A stretch of DNA of 45,828 bases from Paenibacillus sp. VTT E-133291 (GCF_002264395.1 NZ_NFVA01000058.1:1-45828), one strand, 5' to 3'; counted from the first letter of the stretch, positions 1-8,646 are shown. Made by a program: numbers and translations. The notes: a model not told the origin generated them from the letters alone.

Positions 1-27
1 CGCGTCTGCCAATTCCGCCACGACCGC
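1..27 (-). tRNA. tRNA-Leu, 5' portion only
   Basis: Read on the minus strand, the first 27 bases give an acceptor strand GCGGTCG, then TG, then the D-arm GGCGGAATTGGCAGACGCG. The string GGCGGAATTGGCAGACGCG is the highly conserved D-arm of bacterial leucine tRNAs. The gene begins at base 27 and runs off the left edge, so the anticodon cannot be read and the isoacceptor is unknown. Confidence 0.85.
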
Positions 28-107
28 ACAAAATATAAAAGAACCATGCAGTGCAGAACTAAATTATCATATATTAGCGCAAAGGGCAATACCTAATGTG
101 AAAAGAA

Positions 108-148
108 AAAGTGTACCGAGTCCCTATTAGGGATCATCGATACACTTT
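108..148 (-). terminator. intrinsic terminator of the SLH nucleotidase gene
   Basis: Arms AAAGTGTA (108-115) and TACACTTT (141-148) pair around an inner CCCTATTAGGG hairpin. On the minus strand the stem is followed by a run of T (TTTTTCTTTT, 101-110). It lies just after the stop codon of the gene at 165-4505. Confidence 0.75.
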
Positions 149-164
149 TAGAAGAACTATCGGA

Positions 165-3100
165 TTATGAAGCTTGTTCAAGCATACGGTAGATAATGAC
201 TGCCGCTTGAGCGCGGTTAGCTATGCCCTTAGGTGCAAATTTACCACCCTCAACACCGTTAACAATTCCCATTTGGGTCAGTTGTGCTATAGCGTCCTGT
301 GCGTAAGGAGCAATACTGGACTTGTCTGCAAACTTGCCCAGCGCTGCATTCTTATCAATCGGCTGTAGTTTATCCTTCAATGCATTAGCAATCATAATCG
401 CCATCTCTTCACGAGTCACTTCACGACCCGGTTCAAATTTACCATTTCCAGAGCCTTTTACAAGTCCGGCTTTCACCGCAAGAGCGATAGAATCCGTGTA
501 CCAAACTCCTTGTTTAACATCGCTGAATGAACTGGTTGTTGCCGAACCCGTCAGATTCAATGCGCGAACCAGCATCGTAATAAACTCTGCTCTAGTCACT
601 GTTTTGGTTGGCGCAAAAGTATTTGCATCCAATCCTTTTATAATGCCCTTAGCAGCCAATGCTTGAATAGCTTCCTGTGCCCAAGCTACCTTACCCAGAT
701 CTTTGAAGTTTGCTGCTGGAGCAGTAGTTGGCGCTGGTGTTGCTGTTGGTGCTGGTGTTGCTGTTGGTTTCACGGTTGGAGTAGGTGTTGGAGTTACAAC
801 ATTAGAACTTCCATCGCCACTGCCCGATCCCGTATCAGCCTTCTCTTTGTTCGTAATACGACCTTCAATAGCTGCCTTGATCTCTTTGCGATCAAACGTC
901 TTCACAATGTAATCGTAGAATACATCCAAATCAATAGGACCTGCCAGTGAATCACTCGCTTGAGTCAGAACCGTGTAGTTATCCCCACCCGCAGCCATAA
1001 AGTTATTCACCACTGCCGTATATTTCTGATCAGGATTAATTGGTGTACCATTAGTTAGCGTAAGACTCGTAATGCGATTTTTCACTGGTAGATTCATAAT
1101 CGCTGTATATTTCAGTCCAGAAATTTGCAACGTTTTGATATCTTCTGATCCATCAGCTTTCTCTTTCCATTGTTGCTCTAGCAAGGTCTTGATCTGTGCT
1201 CCAGTTAGCGTCAGCTTCACTAGTGTGTTGCCAAATGGTTGGATTTTAGCCAAATCGCCAAAGGTTACATTACCCTTCGGAAGATCCGCACGAATACCAC
1301 CCGGATTCATAAAGGCAAAATCAGCAGCCTTTACGCCATCACCAAAATCAGCAGCACGCATAGAATCAGCAATTAGGTTACCGAGGGCTGCTTCTTTGGT
1401 ATAAGCATCCGTACGAGTTACGGTTCCATCAGTTGTACCCACTGGTTGGGTAAGTTCAGGATGCTTCTCAAGGTAAGCATTTACCAGTGCCACACTTTCC
1501 GGATCTGGTGTTACACCTTCATGGAAGGTGGAGGTTACCACAGCAGACTTACTCTTCACATCTCCTGTTATAGGATCAATGATCAGCTTAATATCTTCAA
1601 ATGCCATGCCGTAAGAGTATGCTTGTACAATCAACTTTCCGTTTACTATTCCGTTTGCCAGCGCATGGTTATCACCAGCAACGATAACGTCAACCGGGGA
1701 ATCAGCAGGAAGCGCTTTGGCCAGATCAGCAGCTTCACCTGTAGTTATGCCATCTTTAGTAGAGGCTGGATCATGCGCAAGCACGACGATCGTCTCTACA
1801 CCTTTAGCTTGGAGCTCCTTGGCATATGTCTCAACAGCCGCTACTTCCTCCTCAGGAGTGAGGAAATATACACCAACTGTACCCGAAGGTGCAACTTTGC
1901 TTGGTGTAGATTTAGTTACAAGACCTATAAACCCAATCTTGACTCCACCCACTTCTTTGATCACATAAGGATTAATAATCGGTGGGCCTGGTTTATTATC
2001 TGTTTTACCATAAACAGCATTAGCATTCACATAATCAAAATCAGAACCAGCATGGATAATTTTTTCATTCTTTGGATCAGCACCACCATAAAGCTGTGTC
2101 ATTAGCGCATCAACACCTTGGTCGAACTCATGGTTACCCAAGGAACCTACATCAAATTTCATCATATTCATCCAAGCATGAGTCGGCTCATCGCGCTCAA
2201 GTGAGGATACTGGTGCAGATGCTCCTACGGAGTCACCGTTATGGAAGAGCAAGGAGTTCTCGTACTTCGCACGAGCCTGTTTCAAGTAAGTCGCGAGGTA
2301 AGCTGCTGTGCCTACAGACTTATTGCTCACTGTAGAAACTGTGTCTAGTTGACCATGGAAGTCATTGATTCCAATAAGGTGAACTTCAACATCTGCAGTT
2401 GGCGCAGGAGTTTTCACACTTAGATCCAGTTCGAAAATTCCGAAGCCTTTATCATTTTGCTGACCCATATCGTATATGTTCGTTGGAAGTACACTTGCTG
2501 CTTTAGGTGTTGTAGTGAACGTTACTTTCACACTACCCTTAATAGGTGCCAAGGACCAGTTGCCATCAGCAGTAGGATCAATCGTTCCAGCTTCACTGAT
2601 ATAGTCCATCAAGACCTGACGATTCTCATCTTGAGAGTCCACTACCAACTCTGAGCCTTTAACACCCGGGAAGTTACCGCCACCGCTTGCACGATAATTG
2701 TTAGTGACAATAATAAAATCCTGATTCGGATCTAACGGCTGATCATTGTAAGTCACGTCCGTTACACGACTCGATGAATCATCATTAATCGCGCCTTCCG
2801 GAGTGTACTTCGCGTTTTTCGTTACATCAATTTTATATTGAATCCCATCAATTACATCAAAGTTAAAGACTTGGAATTTCGGGTTCAACAGAGACTGCGG
2901 AGTCGAGATTCCAAGTTTGATGCGGTTAAATGCACCTGCACTCATTTCCAGCCACTCTTTAACAACAGAACCCTTAACCTTGATCGCTTTGAGCGTATTG
3001 TCGTATAGATAGAGATCGCTTGCGCTACGGATAGTCAAGTTGCCTTCATCAATACTAGTGTATTCTTCTGGGCCGTTACGTCCTGCTTTAAAAGGAGCAC

Positions 3101-4505
3101 CGACACTCAGAATTGGAAGGTCCTTATATTGAGGAATATTGGCATCAATATACTTCTGAACATACCACTTCTGTGCATACGTCACGAGCTGAACTGTAGG
3201 ATCATCCTGAACCATTGCAAAATAACTGTTCATTGGAGCTGTTGTAACACCCAGCTTCTGTTCAGTATAAACAATAGTAGCATTATGCGCTGCCGCAGCA
3301 GCATCATCTACAGCTGGATCAGGTTCGACCGTTGGATAATTCACTTTATTCTCTGTCTTATAAATAGAACGAGTTAAAGCTTTTGAGCTTTTCTTATCTA
3401 CTTCCCAGCCTTTATCACCGTATACAATATCCAGATCAATTAGACCTAAATAAGCACCGCCGTAGCCAGCTTGTACAGCAGGCGTACCATTAATGTGACC
3501 ATTCACGTTATCGATTACAGCCTTATCGTTATTGTAAGGCTTTTTAGTATCCGGATCTTTAAACAAAGCATCCAGTGTGCTGTCATTTCCCGTTGGGAAT
3601 ACCTTATGGGTATGTGAGAATGTGATCGCATCAATACCCGGAACCTTACTCAGCGCATTAATGTCATTCTCGGAACCATCACCTATAACGGCATTAATAT
3701 CAAAGCCAGTATGAGCCATAGCGACAATGACATTTGCTCCTTCAGCTTTCATTTTAGGAACAAATTTCTCTGCCGTTGCAGCAATATCTTCAACGACTAC
3801 TTTACCCTCCAGATTAACCTTATCCCACTCCATGATTTGAGGGGTAACAAGGCCAATTAGGCCGACTTGAATCGTTTGATCTTGACCATTACTGTCTTTT
3901 ATTGTTTTAGGTATAATAACAAAAGGATCAAAGGCATTCGTGCCATCTGTTTTATATATGTTCGCATTCACATAATCGAAATTTGCACCGGTAGCTAATT
4001 CATTACCATCGCTACCATTTATAGTACGATCTAAAAATTGCAAACCATAATTGAATTCATGATTGCCAAAAGTCGCAGCATCATATTCCATAACATTCAT
4101 AGCCGCAATCATCGGATGAATCTCATTCGGATCTTTCAGTTCCGATTTCTTCGCCACGTACGTACCAAGCGGAGTTCCTTGAATCAAGTCACCATTATCA
4201 AGCAGGAGGTTGTCGGGTTCTTCAGCTCTCGCTTGTTTCACCAGACTTGACGTGCGGTCAAGACCGACGGTTACAGATGGTGCACCCTTAAAATAATCCC
4301 AACCATACACATTAGTGTGCACATCCGTTGTGCTCATCAAACGGAGCTCAACCTTGGCTCCAGAAGCAGGTGTAGCAGGTGTAGCAGCTACTTTGTCTGG
4401 ACTCCAAACCGTACCCAAAACGACTCCACCTAGTACCTGTGCTGAAAGCACTGCAGTTGCTAGTACAGAAGCGAGAGGCTTGTTCCATCGTGTCTTCCAT
4501 CCCAT
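165..4505 (-). CDS. SLH-anchored bifunctional 2',3'-cyclic-nucleotide phosphodiesterase / 5'-nucleotidase, YfkN-like
   Basis: A predicted secreted nucleotide scavenger of 1446 residues. A signal peptide (about 1-42) precedes two tandem calcineurin-type metallophosphatase modules. Module 1 (about 50-650) has the metal motifs TTDVHTN, DNGDLIQGTPLG, FGNHEFNYG and SHTHKVFP, typical of CpdB-like 2',3'-cyclic phosphodiesterase/3'-nucleotidases. Module 2 (about 700-1215) has GINDFHGQ, HNGDSVGAS, LGNHEFDQG and GDNHA plus a 5'-nucleotidase C-terminal domain (NPGGIRAD). A Thr/Pro/Ala linker of TPTPTP type (about 1235-1265) leads to three SLH repeats. The architecture and length resemble B. subtilis YfkN (1462 aa), but SLH domains replace the sortase signal, so anchoring would be through pyruvylated wall polymer. 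The gene is monocistronic with its own promoter and terminator. The ATG follows AGGGGG. Confidence 0.93.
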   Translation of the reverse strand: MGWKTRWNKPLASVLATAVLSAQVLGGVVLGTVWSPDKVAATPATPASGAKVELRLMSTTDVHTNVYGWDYFKGAPSVTVGLDRTSSLVKQARAEEPDNLLLDNGDLIQGTPLGTYVAKKSELKDPNEIHPMIAAMNVMEYDAATFGNHEFNYGLQFLDRTINGSDGNELATGANFDYVNANIYKTDGTNAFDPFVIIPKTIKDSNGQDQTIQVGLIGLVTPQIMEWDKVNLEGKVVVEDIAATAEKFVPKMKAEGANVIVAMAHTGFDINAVIGDGSENDINALSKVPGIDAITFSHTHKVFPTGNDSTLDALFKDPDTKKPYNNDKAVIDNVNGHINGTPAVQAGYGGAYLGLIDLDIVYGDKGWEVDKKSSKALTRSIYKTENKVNYPTVEPDPAVDDAAAAAHNATIVYTEQKLGVTTAPMNSYFAMVQDDPTVQLVTYAQKWYVQKYIDANIPQYKDLPILSVGAPFKAGRNGPEEYTSIDEGNLTIRSASDLYLYDNTLKAIKVKGSVVKEWLEMSAGAFNRIKLGISTPQSLLNPKFQVFNFDVIDGIQYKIDVTKNAKYTPEGAINDDSSSRVTDVTYNDQPLDPNQDFIIVTNNYRASGGGNFPGVKGSELVVDSQDENRQVLMDYISEAGTIDPTADGNWSLAPIKGSVKVTFTTTPKAASVLPTNIYDMGQQNDKGFGIFELDLSVKTPAPTADVEVHLIGINDFHGQLDTVSTVSNKSVGTAAYLATYLKQARAKYENSLLFHNGDSVGASAPVSSLERDEPTHAWMNMMKFDVGSLGNHEFDQGVDALMTQLYGGADPKNEKIIHAGSDFDYVNANAVYGKTDNKPGPPIINPYVIKEVGGVKIGFIGLVTKSTPSKVAPSGTVGVYFLTPEEEVAAVETYAKELQAKGVETIVVLAHDPASTKDGITTGEAADLAKALPADSPVDVIVAGDNHALANGIVNGKLIVQAYSYGMAFEDIKLIIDPITGDVKSKSAVVTSTFHEGVTPDPESVALVNAYLEKHPELTQPVGTTDGTVTRTDAYTKEAALGNLIADSMRAADFGDGVKAADFAFMNPGGIRADLPKGNVTFGDLAKIQPFGNTLVKLTLTGAQIKTLLEQQWKEKADGSEDIKTLQISGLKYTAIMNLPVKNRITSLTLTNGTPINPDQKYTAVVNNFMAAGGDNYTVLTQASDSLAGPIDLDVFYDYIVKTFDRKEIKAAIEGRITNKEKADTGSGSGDGSSNVVTPTPTPTVKPTATPAPTATPAPTTAPAANFKDLGKVAWAQEAIQALAAKGIIKGLDANTFAPTKTVTRAEFITMLVRALNLTGSATTSSFSDVKQGVWYTDSIALAVKAGLVKGSGNGKFEPGREVTREEMAIMIANALKDKLQPIDKNAALGKFADKSSIAPYAQDAIAQLTQMGIVNGVEGGKFAPKGIANRAQAAVIIYRMLEQAS

Positions 4506-4582
4506 AAAGATTTATTCCCCCTAGTATTTTTTACATAATTTCGGTGATATTATATCACACAAACATGACGAAAAAGTATAGA

Positions 4583-4611
4583 ATTGTAAAATTAATATAA
4601 ATTCGTGTCAA
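4583..4611 (-). promoter_or_regulatory. sigma-A promoter of the SLH nucleotidase gene
   Basis: The minus strand carries a perfect -35 TTGACA (4606-4611), a 17-bp spacer and -10 TACAAT (4583-4588), about 80 bases before the ATG. A near-perfect palindrome, GTGATATTATATCAC (4544-4558), sits in the early leader and could be an operator. That last role is inference. Confidence 0.7.
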
Positions 4612-4681
4612 ATATAATAACGTGTGAAGAAAGACCTAGGTCACATTGTGTTTTTATTAGATCAAGAGTCTCTAGACATAC

Positions 4682-4731
4682 AAAAAATACACCTTATACA
4701 GATGCACCCCAAGAAAGCGCATACATAAGGT
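4682..4731 (-). terminator. probable terminator of the small membrane protein gene
   Basis: On the minus strand ACCTTAT (4725-4731) and ATAAGGT (4691-4697) pair with an inner ATGC/GCAT extension, followed by TATTTTTTG. The stem is imperfect, so this is moderately supported. Confidence 0.5.
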
Positions 4732-4767
4732 CTAAAAGCGTCGAATCTTTATCTGACAATAACTCTC

Positions 4768-5145
4768 TCAAGACCCACTCATGATGGCAGTAAACCCAAA
4801 GCAAATTGCCGTGATTAAAGACAAAGGTGACATCACAAGTCTTTCTTTTTTACTCTTCGATAATATATTCATTACGGTATTGAGAATTAGATAGACTGCG
4901 AAAAAATAACATACGCTTCTATCAAAAGGTAATCCTATAGAAATCACGTTTCCTGCCTGCAACAAGTACAAGATTGCAATCGATTGTATAACAACTGAGA
5001 TCGCACACGCAATCCTCATCTGTGAGGGCATGATTCTATGTTTGCCACCCATTGCAAATTCACCATAAGGTAATCCTAAAGACAGTAATCTGTAAAGAAT
5101 CGCCGCTCCCGCAAAAGTAATACTCCCAATCCATGCAGATAACAC
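4768..5145 (-). CDS. small integral membrane protein, function unknown
   Basis: 125 residues with four hydrophobic stretches (about 5-25, 45-66, 80-97 and 105-122) separated by short basic loops such as SKSKKERL. I do not recognise a named family. The proposed start is GTG at 5145, preceded by GAAGGGGGTGGAAG. The gene stands alone between the nucleotidase and the plus-strand gene at 5299. Its four-helix layout is like many Bacillales conserved hypothetical proteins, which does not reveal a job. Confidence 0.6.
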   Translation of the reverse strand: MLSAWIGSITFAGAAILYRLLSLGLPYGEFAMGGKHRIMPSQMRIACAISVVIQSIAILYLLQAGNVISIGLPFDRSVCYFFAVYLILNTVMNILSKSKKERLVMSPLSLITAICFGFTAIMSGS

Positions 5146-5298
5146 CCTTCCACCCCCTTCACTAATTGTTATTCAAATCTTATAACCTCTCCTCATCAAT
5201 TTTTGGACTTTATTTTCATATTAATGATGAACTCGCACAAGCAACACCGGAATATCTGAGTAATATATAATTAAATAGACCAATGAGGTGATCCACAA

Positions 5299-5718
5299 AT
5301 GTCAAACAGAGCAAAAATTCGCAAGCGAGCTGAACAGCTCAAAGGTAGACCTGTGTGCGTTACGCTTCATGATGGACGTACGTATGTAGGATGGATAACT
5401 GGCCTCGATAAGGATGGATTGACCCTTTCCAAACCACGTAAAAATAAAAATAAAAACAAAAAATCAAAAAAACACACTTCTTCCCGCTCCCGGAAAGCGA
5501 ACGTATCAGGACTCATGCCATTATTCGGCTCACTCTTCGGAATGGGAGGAGGGGCTGCTGGCGCTGCCGAGGGTGCAAGTTCAGGCGCTTCAGGATTCGG
5601 TGGAATTATGGGCTTCGTAGGGATGATCCAAAGAACAATGCCGGTTGTGAAAATGGGCTACAATATGATTAGATCTATTTCTCCATTCTTGAATGGGCTG
5701 AAGGGTTTAATGGGATAG
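5299..5718 (+). CDS. basic, Gly-rich small protein with an LSm-like N-terminal strand pattern
   Basis: 139 residues. Residues 14-42 (RPVCVTLHDGRTYVGWITG...DGLTL) read like the bent beta-strand core of Sm/LSm-type barrels. A Lys/Asn/Ser-rich basic stretch follows (about 47-68), then a Gly/Ala-rich hydrophobic segment (about 73-110) and a C-terminal hydrophobic helix. The ATG at 5299 follows GAGGTGATCC. This may be a spore- or membrane-associated protein, but I cannot assign a function; the LSm resemblance is by eye only. Terminated by the hairpin at 5748. Confidence 0.6.
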   Translation: MSNRAKIRKRAEQLKGRPVCVTLHDGRTYVGWITGLDKDGLTLSKPRKNKNKNKKSKKHTSSRSRKANVSGLMPLFGSLFGMGGGAAGAAEGASSGASGFGGIMGFVGMIQRTMPVVKMGYNMIRSISPFLNGLKGLMG

Positions 5719-5747
5719 TCTTCTAAATGAGTATACTTAGACATAAA

Positions 5748-5769
5748 AAGACACCCCACAAGGTGTCTT
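5748..5769. terminator. convergent (bidirectional) terminator
   Basis: The stem AAGACACC / GGTGTCTT is followed by TCTTTATT on the plus strand and by CTTTTTATG on the minus strand. It lies between the plus-strand gene at 5299 and the end of the minus-strand biosynthetic operon, so it probably serves both. Confidence 0.75.
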
Positions 5770-5841
5770 CTTTATTGTTCGTTTTAAGGACTATTGATTT
5801 CATTCGGGTCAAAGAAGGTTATAATTCATATTATTTCAAGG

Positions 5842-7023
5842 CTACACGCGATCCATCGCTCGTATCAGAATGCTAGCAGCATTTCCTGCAAAAGCAAATG
5901 AATTGGATAACGCATATTCAATAGGACCTGAATCATTTGCAGCTTTAAATGACCAGTCCCCCTCCATGTCTAATCTTGAATTCCACGTTTCTGGGAGTAT
6001 GCCTTCATAAATTGACAACAAACTAAAGTATAACTCTATGCTTCCTGCAGCACCCAAACAGTGTCCTGTTCTTGATTTTGTAGATGATACTACGGGAAAA
6101 CCACCAAAAACTTCTCTAATTGCCTTGAGCTCCATCTGGTCGTTGGCTGAAGTACCTGTGCCATGTGCATTAATATAACCTATTTCTTCTTTGCTAGCCT
6201 TAGCATCCTGTAGTGCCATTGTCATAGCCTGAATCGCTCCAGCACCTTTCGGATCAGGACTTGTAATATGGTAAGCATCGTTGGCTAAGCCGTATCCAAT
6301 AATTTCACCATAACAACGTGCATTTCTTTTTTTAGCATGTTCGTATTCCTCAAAGATAAAAAAAACGCTCGCCTCACCAATGTTAATTCCATCACGCTCT
6401 GCATCAAAAGGTTTGCTAATATCTCTACTCAGTGATCTAAGGGCGTTAAATCCGAAGATGGAGAATAGAGAAATATGATCTGCCCCCCCGGTTACCACGA
6501 CATCTGCTGCGCCATTGCGAATAAGATCAAAAGCTATTCCCGCACCAGCAGTTCCTGCTGCACAAGCTGAGCTTGTTGTGTAAAAACCCCCGCCTATTTT
6601 ATAGGCTGCTGCCAATCTACTAATAAAAGCTCGTGTCTTCACAACCCACATCTGATCCTGTTTGCCTAAATCTAAATACTTTAGAAGATGATCTGTTCCG
6701 GCTAGTGAAGTAGACATAGAGAATGAAGCCCGTAATCCTTCCTTCTCTAAATCTTGAACCGTCAATCCAGCGTCTCTCAATGCTTCATCCAGAGCCTGCC
6801 TAGTCATTCTTTCAATCTTGTCGAGTTCATCTGGATGTTCTAGCTCTACTTGCTCAAAATTACTTATTCCTACTTTGACATACTCTAAATCGTCATAAGG
6901 ACTGCACATCTCCGCCTTCTTAATTCCAGTAGTTTGATCTGCTAAAGCTTTTAACACCTCTACCTTATTATTTCCCAAAGCACATAGAATACCTATACCA
7001 GTGACTACCACTTTTCTTTCCAT
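5842..7023 (-). CDS. beta-ketoacyl synthase (FabF-like KS, KS-alpha of the type II PKS set)
   Basis: A condensing enzyme extending an ACP-bound acyl chain by two carbons. The thiolase fold starts at MERKVVVTGIG. The active-site Cys lies in SSACAAGTAGAG, the first His in INAHGTGTSAND and the second in KSRTGHCLGAAGS, so the Cys-His-His triad is complete. A longer frame opens at 7047 (overlapping the dehydratase stop), but the ATG at 7023 has AGAAGGT in front and begins exactly where FabF proteins begin, so I chose it; 393 residues result. It is the last gene of the operon. Its probable partner is the Cys-less KS-like protein at 12644-13684. Confidence 0.92.
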   Translation of the reverse strand: MERKVVVTGIGILCALGNNKVEVLKALADQTTGIKKAEMCSPYDDLEYVKVGISNFEQVELEHPDELDKIERMTRQALDEALRDAGLTVQDLEKEGLRASFSMSTSLAGTDHLLKYLDLGKQDQMWVVKTRAFISRLAAAYKIGGGFYTTSSACAAGTAGAGIAFDLIRNGAADVVVTGGADHISLFSIFGFNALRSLSRDISKPFDAERDGINIGEASVFFIFEEYEHAKKRNARCYGEIIGYGLANDAYHITSPDPKGAGAIQAMTMALQDAKASKEEIGYINAHGTGTSANDQMELKAIREVFGGFPVVSSTKSRTGHCLGAAGSIELYFSLLSIYEGILPETWNSRLDMEGDWSFKAANDSGPIEYALSNSFAFAGNAASILIRAMDRV

Positions 7024-7043
7024 AGGTTTACCTTCTGCGAGCT

Positions 7044-7469
7044 TCATATTTTTTTGAGCACGATATATGTAATCATTGCTTCTGCAACTTTTTTCCCCTG
7101 AACAGATGCCTTTACCTTAACCTTAATAAAATCGGCAATTTTCTCAACAAATTTCCCTTCCACTATTACAGTATCACCCGGTATTACTTTGCAGATGAAT
7201 TTTAAATTATCTACTCTTGATAAATAGGCATTATGTTCATTTTTGTTATGCCCGCCACCAGTGCTAAGCATAATCCCTCCTCCTTGCGCCATGGTTTCCA
7301 TCATCAGGGCGCCCGGGAAAACTGCACCTTCGGGAAAATGACCTTTAACCCAAAATTCATCCTCTCTAACATGCTTTAGTACTTTGGAGTACTCTCTTGG
7401 AATTAATTCAATAATCTCATCTACGAATAGAAATGGTTCTCTATGAGGAAGTAATTCTTGGATCTCCAC
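7044..7469 (-). CDS. FabZ-type 3-hydroxyacyl-ACP dehydratase
   Basis: A hotdog-fold dehydratase that removes water from 3-hydroxyacyl-ACP to give the trans-2-enoyl chain. It opens with LLPHREPFLFVDEI and has the catalytic His in GHFPEGAVFPG and the catalytic Glu in GALMMETMAQ. An ATG at 7490 is in frame but lacks a ribosome binding site. The GTG at 7469 has GGAGG eight bases upstream and gives a family-normal length of 141 residues, so I prefer it. It overlaps the end of the phosphopantetheinyl transferase by about 29 bases, which indicates coupled translation. With no enoyl reductase in the operon, double bonds should persist. Confidence 0.9.
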   Translation of the reverse strand: MEIQELLPHREPFLFVDEIIELIPREYSKVLKHVREDEFWVKGHFPEGAVFPGALMMETMAQGGGIMLSTGGGHNKNEHNAYLSRVDNLKFICKVIPGDTVIVEGKFVEKIADFIKVKVKASVQGKKVAEAMITYIVLKKI

Positions 7470-8067
7470 TTTCAATTCCTCCGATCTCATGAAATGAACT
7501 AATAACTACACAATGGTAGGGGAGAAAGCAATAGTATATATAAATCGAAGGTGGGAGAGCAGGATAGATGGAATTAATATGCAAGCCGTCATCATTAGCA
7601 AACTGAATAGCTTTATATCCGTCTTTCAACCCAACTCTAATCAGCTTTCCAATACTTTCCTTACTGCACCAAAGAAACGTTTTCAATTGCTTGCTACAAT
7701 CTGTTTGTACAACTGACTGTATAGCCTCTATCTCTTCAGGACTTGCAAATACATCCAATACACAACCTCTAAGCTTTTCGTAACATTCAAGATCAATACC
7801 AATTTGAAACTGACTTACAATTACAGCAATATTGTATCCACTTGATGAATATGAGTAATTGAATTCTTCTTGGTTATCAAAACTTATTCGTCTCCGAACG
7901 AAGTCTAGCTCTACCAGGTCGCCATACTTTTTCTTTAGCATATCCAGAAGAAACTTTCGTCTGAGCTTCTTAAACTGTCTACCCGTGTATTGATACTTCA
8001 AGCCTTCAAAGTTTACAACCTGTGCCCCTAAAGACACAGGCTGCATTTTAATTAAAGTAACCCGCAT
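7441..8067 (-). CDS. 4'-phosphopantetheinyl transferase (Sfp-like, divergent)
   Basis: Predicted to convert the apo-ACP of this cluster (14122-14397) to the holo form. It is 208 residues long, in the range of Sfp enzymes. The two diagnostic motifs are IGIDLE (Mg2+-binding Asp/Glu, about residue 90-95) and WCSKESIGKL (about 133-142), matching the (I/V)G(I/V)D and (F/W)xxKE(S/A)xxK signatures. The N-terminal third is divergent. The ATG at 8067 follows AAGGGTGAA. It is the first gene after the three precursor peptides and overlaps the dehydratase. A dedicated transferase argues that the carrier protein is specialised. Confidence 0.85.
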   Translation of the reverse strand: MRVTLIKMQPVSLGAQVVNFEGLKYQYTGRQFKKLRRKFLLDMLKKKYGDLVELDFVRRRISFDNQEEFNYSYSSSGYNIAVIVSQFQIGIDLECYEKLRGCVLDVFASPEEIEAIQSVVQTDCSKQLKTFLWCSKESIGKLIRVGLKDGYKAIQFANDDGLHINSIYPALPPSIYIYYCFLPYHCVVISSFHEIGGIESGDPRITSS

Positions 8068-8195
8068 ATTTCACCCTTTAATAAGAACAGCCCACATTTT
8101 ATAAACCGTCTGTTACGTTAATTAAGAGAGCATTGATCTCGTATGTATAAATCCACGATGTCCATCTACCAGACTTAAAAAATAATTGATAATAA

Positions 8196-8312
8196 TTAGT
8201 TAGTGCAGCAAGCTACAGTACCAAAACCTGGAGTAATAACTTCTTCAACTTCTGGAATATCATCAAATTGAATGTCTTCGAAATGAATATCCATTTTCAA
8301 TTGTTCCTTCAT
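8196..8312 (-). CDS. RiPP precursor peptide 3 (FGT/CC variant)
   Basis: A 38-residue open frame preceded by AAAGGAGGTGAG. It is acidic through the leader (IHFEDIQFDDIPEVEE) and ends in VITPGFGTVACCTN. It is clearly paralogous to the two upstream peptides, with the shared pattern hxFxxhxFxxhx[E/D][I/V]EE[I/V][V/I]TPG[W/F]G[S/T]xxCC, where h is hydrophobic. The last copy differs most: Phe replaces Trp, Thr replaces Ser, and two residues (TN) follow the paired cysteines. It lies in the operon with the radical SAM/SPASM enzyme, so it is a likely substrate. The leader/core boundary is probably near EE|(V/I)(I/V)TPG, which is inference. Confidence 0.85.
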   Translation of the reverse strand: MKEQLKMDIHFEDIQFDDIPEVEEVITPGFGTVACCTN

Positions 8313-8361
8313 GCTTCTCACCTCCTTTCATATCATGATTAATTGCTAAATAGTAGAATGA

Positions 8362-8481
8362 TTACCCGCAACATTTTTGCGATCCCCAACCAGGGGTAAC
8401 GATTTCCTCAATCTCACAAACCTCGTCAAAGCTTAATTTATCAAAATCAACGCTTTTCAGCAGTTCATCAACTGATTTCAT
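8362..8481 (-). CDS. RiPP precursor peptide 2 (WGS/CC variant)
   Basis: A 39-residue open frame with a strong TAAGGAGGTGAG site eight bases before the ATG. The leader contains VDFDKLSFDEVCEIEE and the C-terminus is IVTPGWGSQKCCG. It carries an extra Cys in the leader (residue 22) not found in its paralogues. The C-terminal 14 or so residues are the most conserved part among the three, the signature of a modified core rather than of a structural protein. It is too short for most gene callers. Confidence 0.87.
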   Translation of the reverse strand: MKSVDELLKSVDFDKLSFDEVCEIEEIVTPGWGSQKCCG

Positions 8482-8523
8482 ATAAATCTCACCTCCTTAA
8501 AATGTCAGAGTAAATTGTTCACA

Positions 8524-8646
8524 TTAATAGCAGCAATAATAACTACCCCAACCTGGAGTTACAATTTCTTCGATATCCTCTACATCTGAAAACTTTAGAT
8601 CTTCAAAGTTAATCGTGTTAAGCATTTCTAGCTCATCATTTTTCAT
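8524..8646 (-). CDS. RiPP precursor peptide 1 (WGS/YYCCY variant)
   Basis: A 40-residue open frame starting at 8646, after AAGGAGGTGAAAAA. The leader is acidic and amphipathic (INFEDLKFSDVEDIEE) and the C-terminus reads IVTPGWGSYYCCY. It is the first of three tandem paralogues spaced by 42-49 bases, each with its own strong ribosome binding site, which suggests high translation as usual for precursor genes. The two residues between G[S/T] and CC vary freely (YY, QK, VA), while TPG, the aromatic residue, Gly and CC do not. Confidence 0.88.
   Translation of the reverse strand: MKNDELEMLNTINFEDLKFSDVEDIEEIVTPGWGSYYCCY

Noticed and set aside
8068..8195. Possible fourth precursor peptide between precursor 3 and the PPTase gene (15 codons from ATG near 8160)
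   Set aside because: It lacks a ribosome binding site and the TPGxG...CC signature; this gap seems to be only a spacer.
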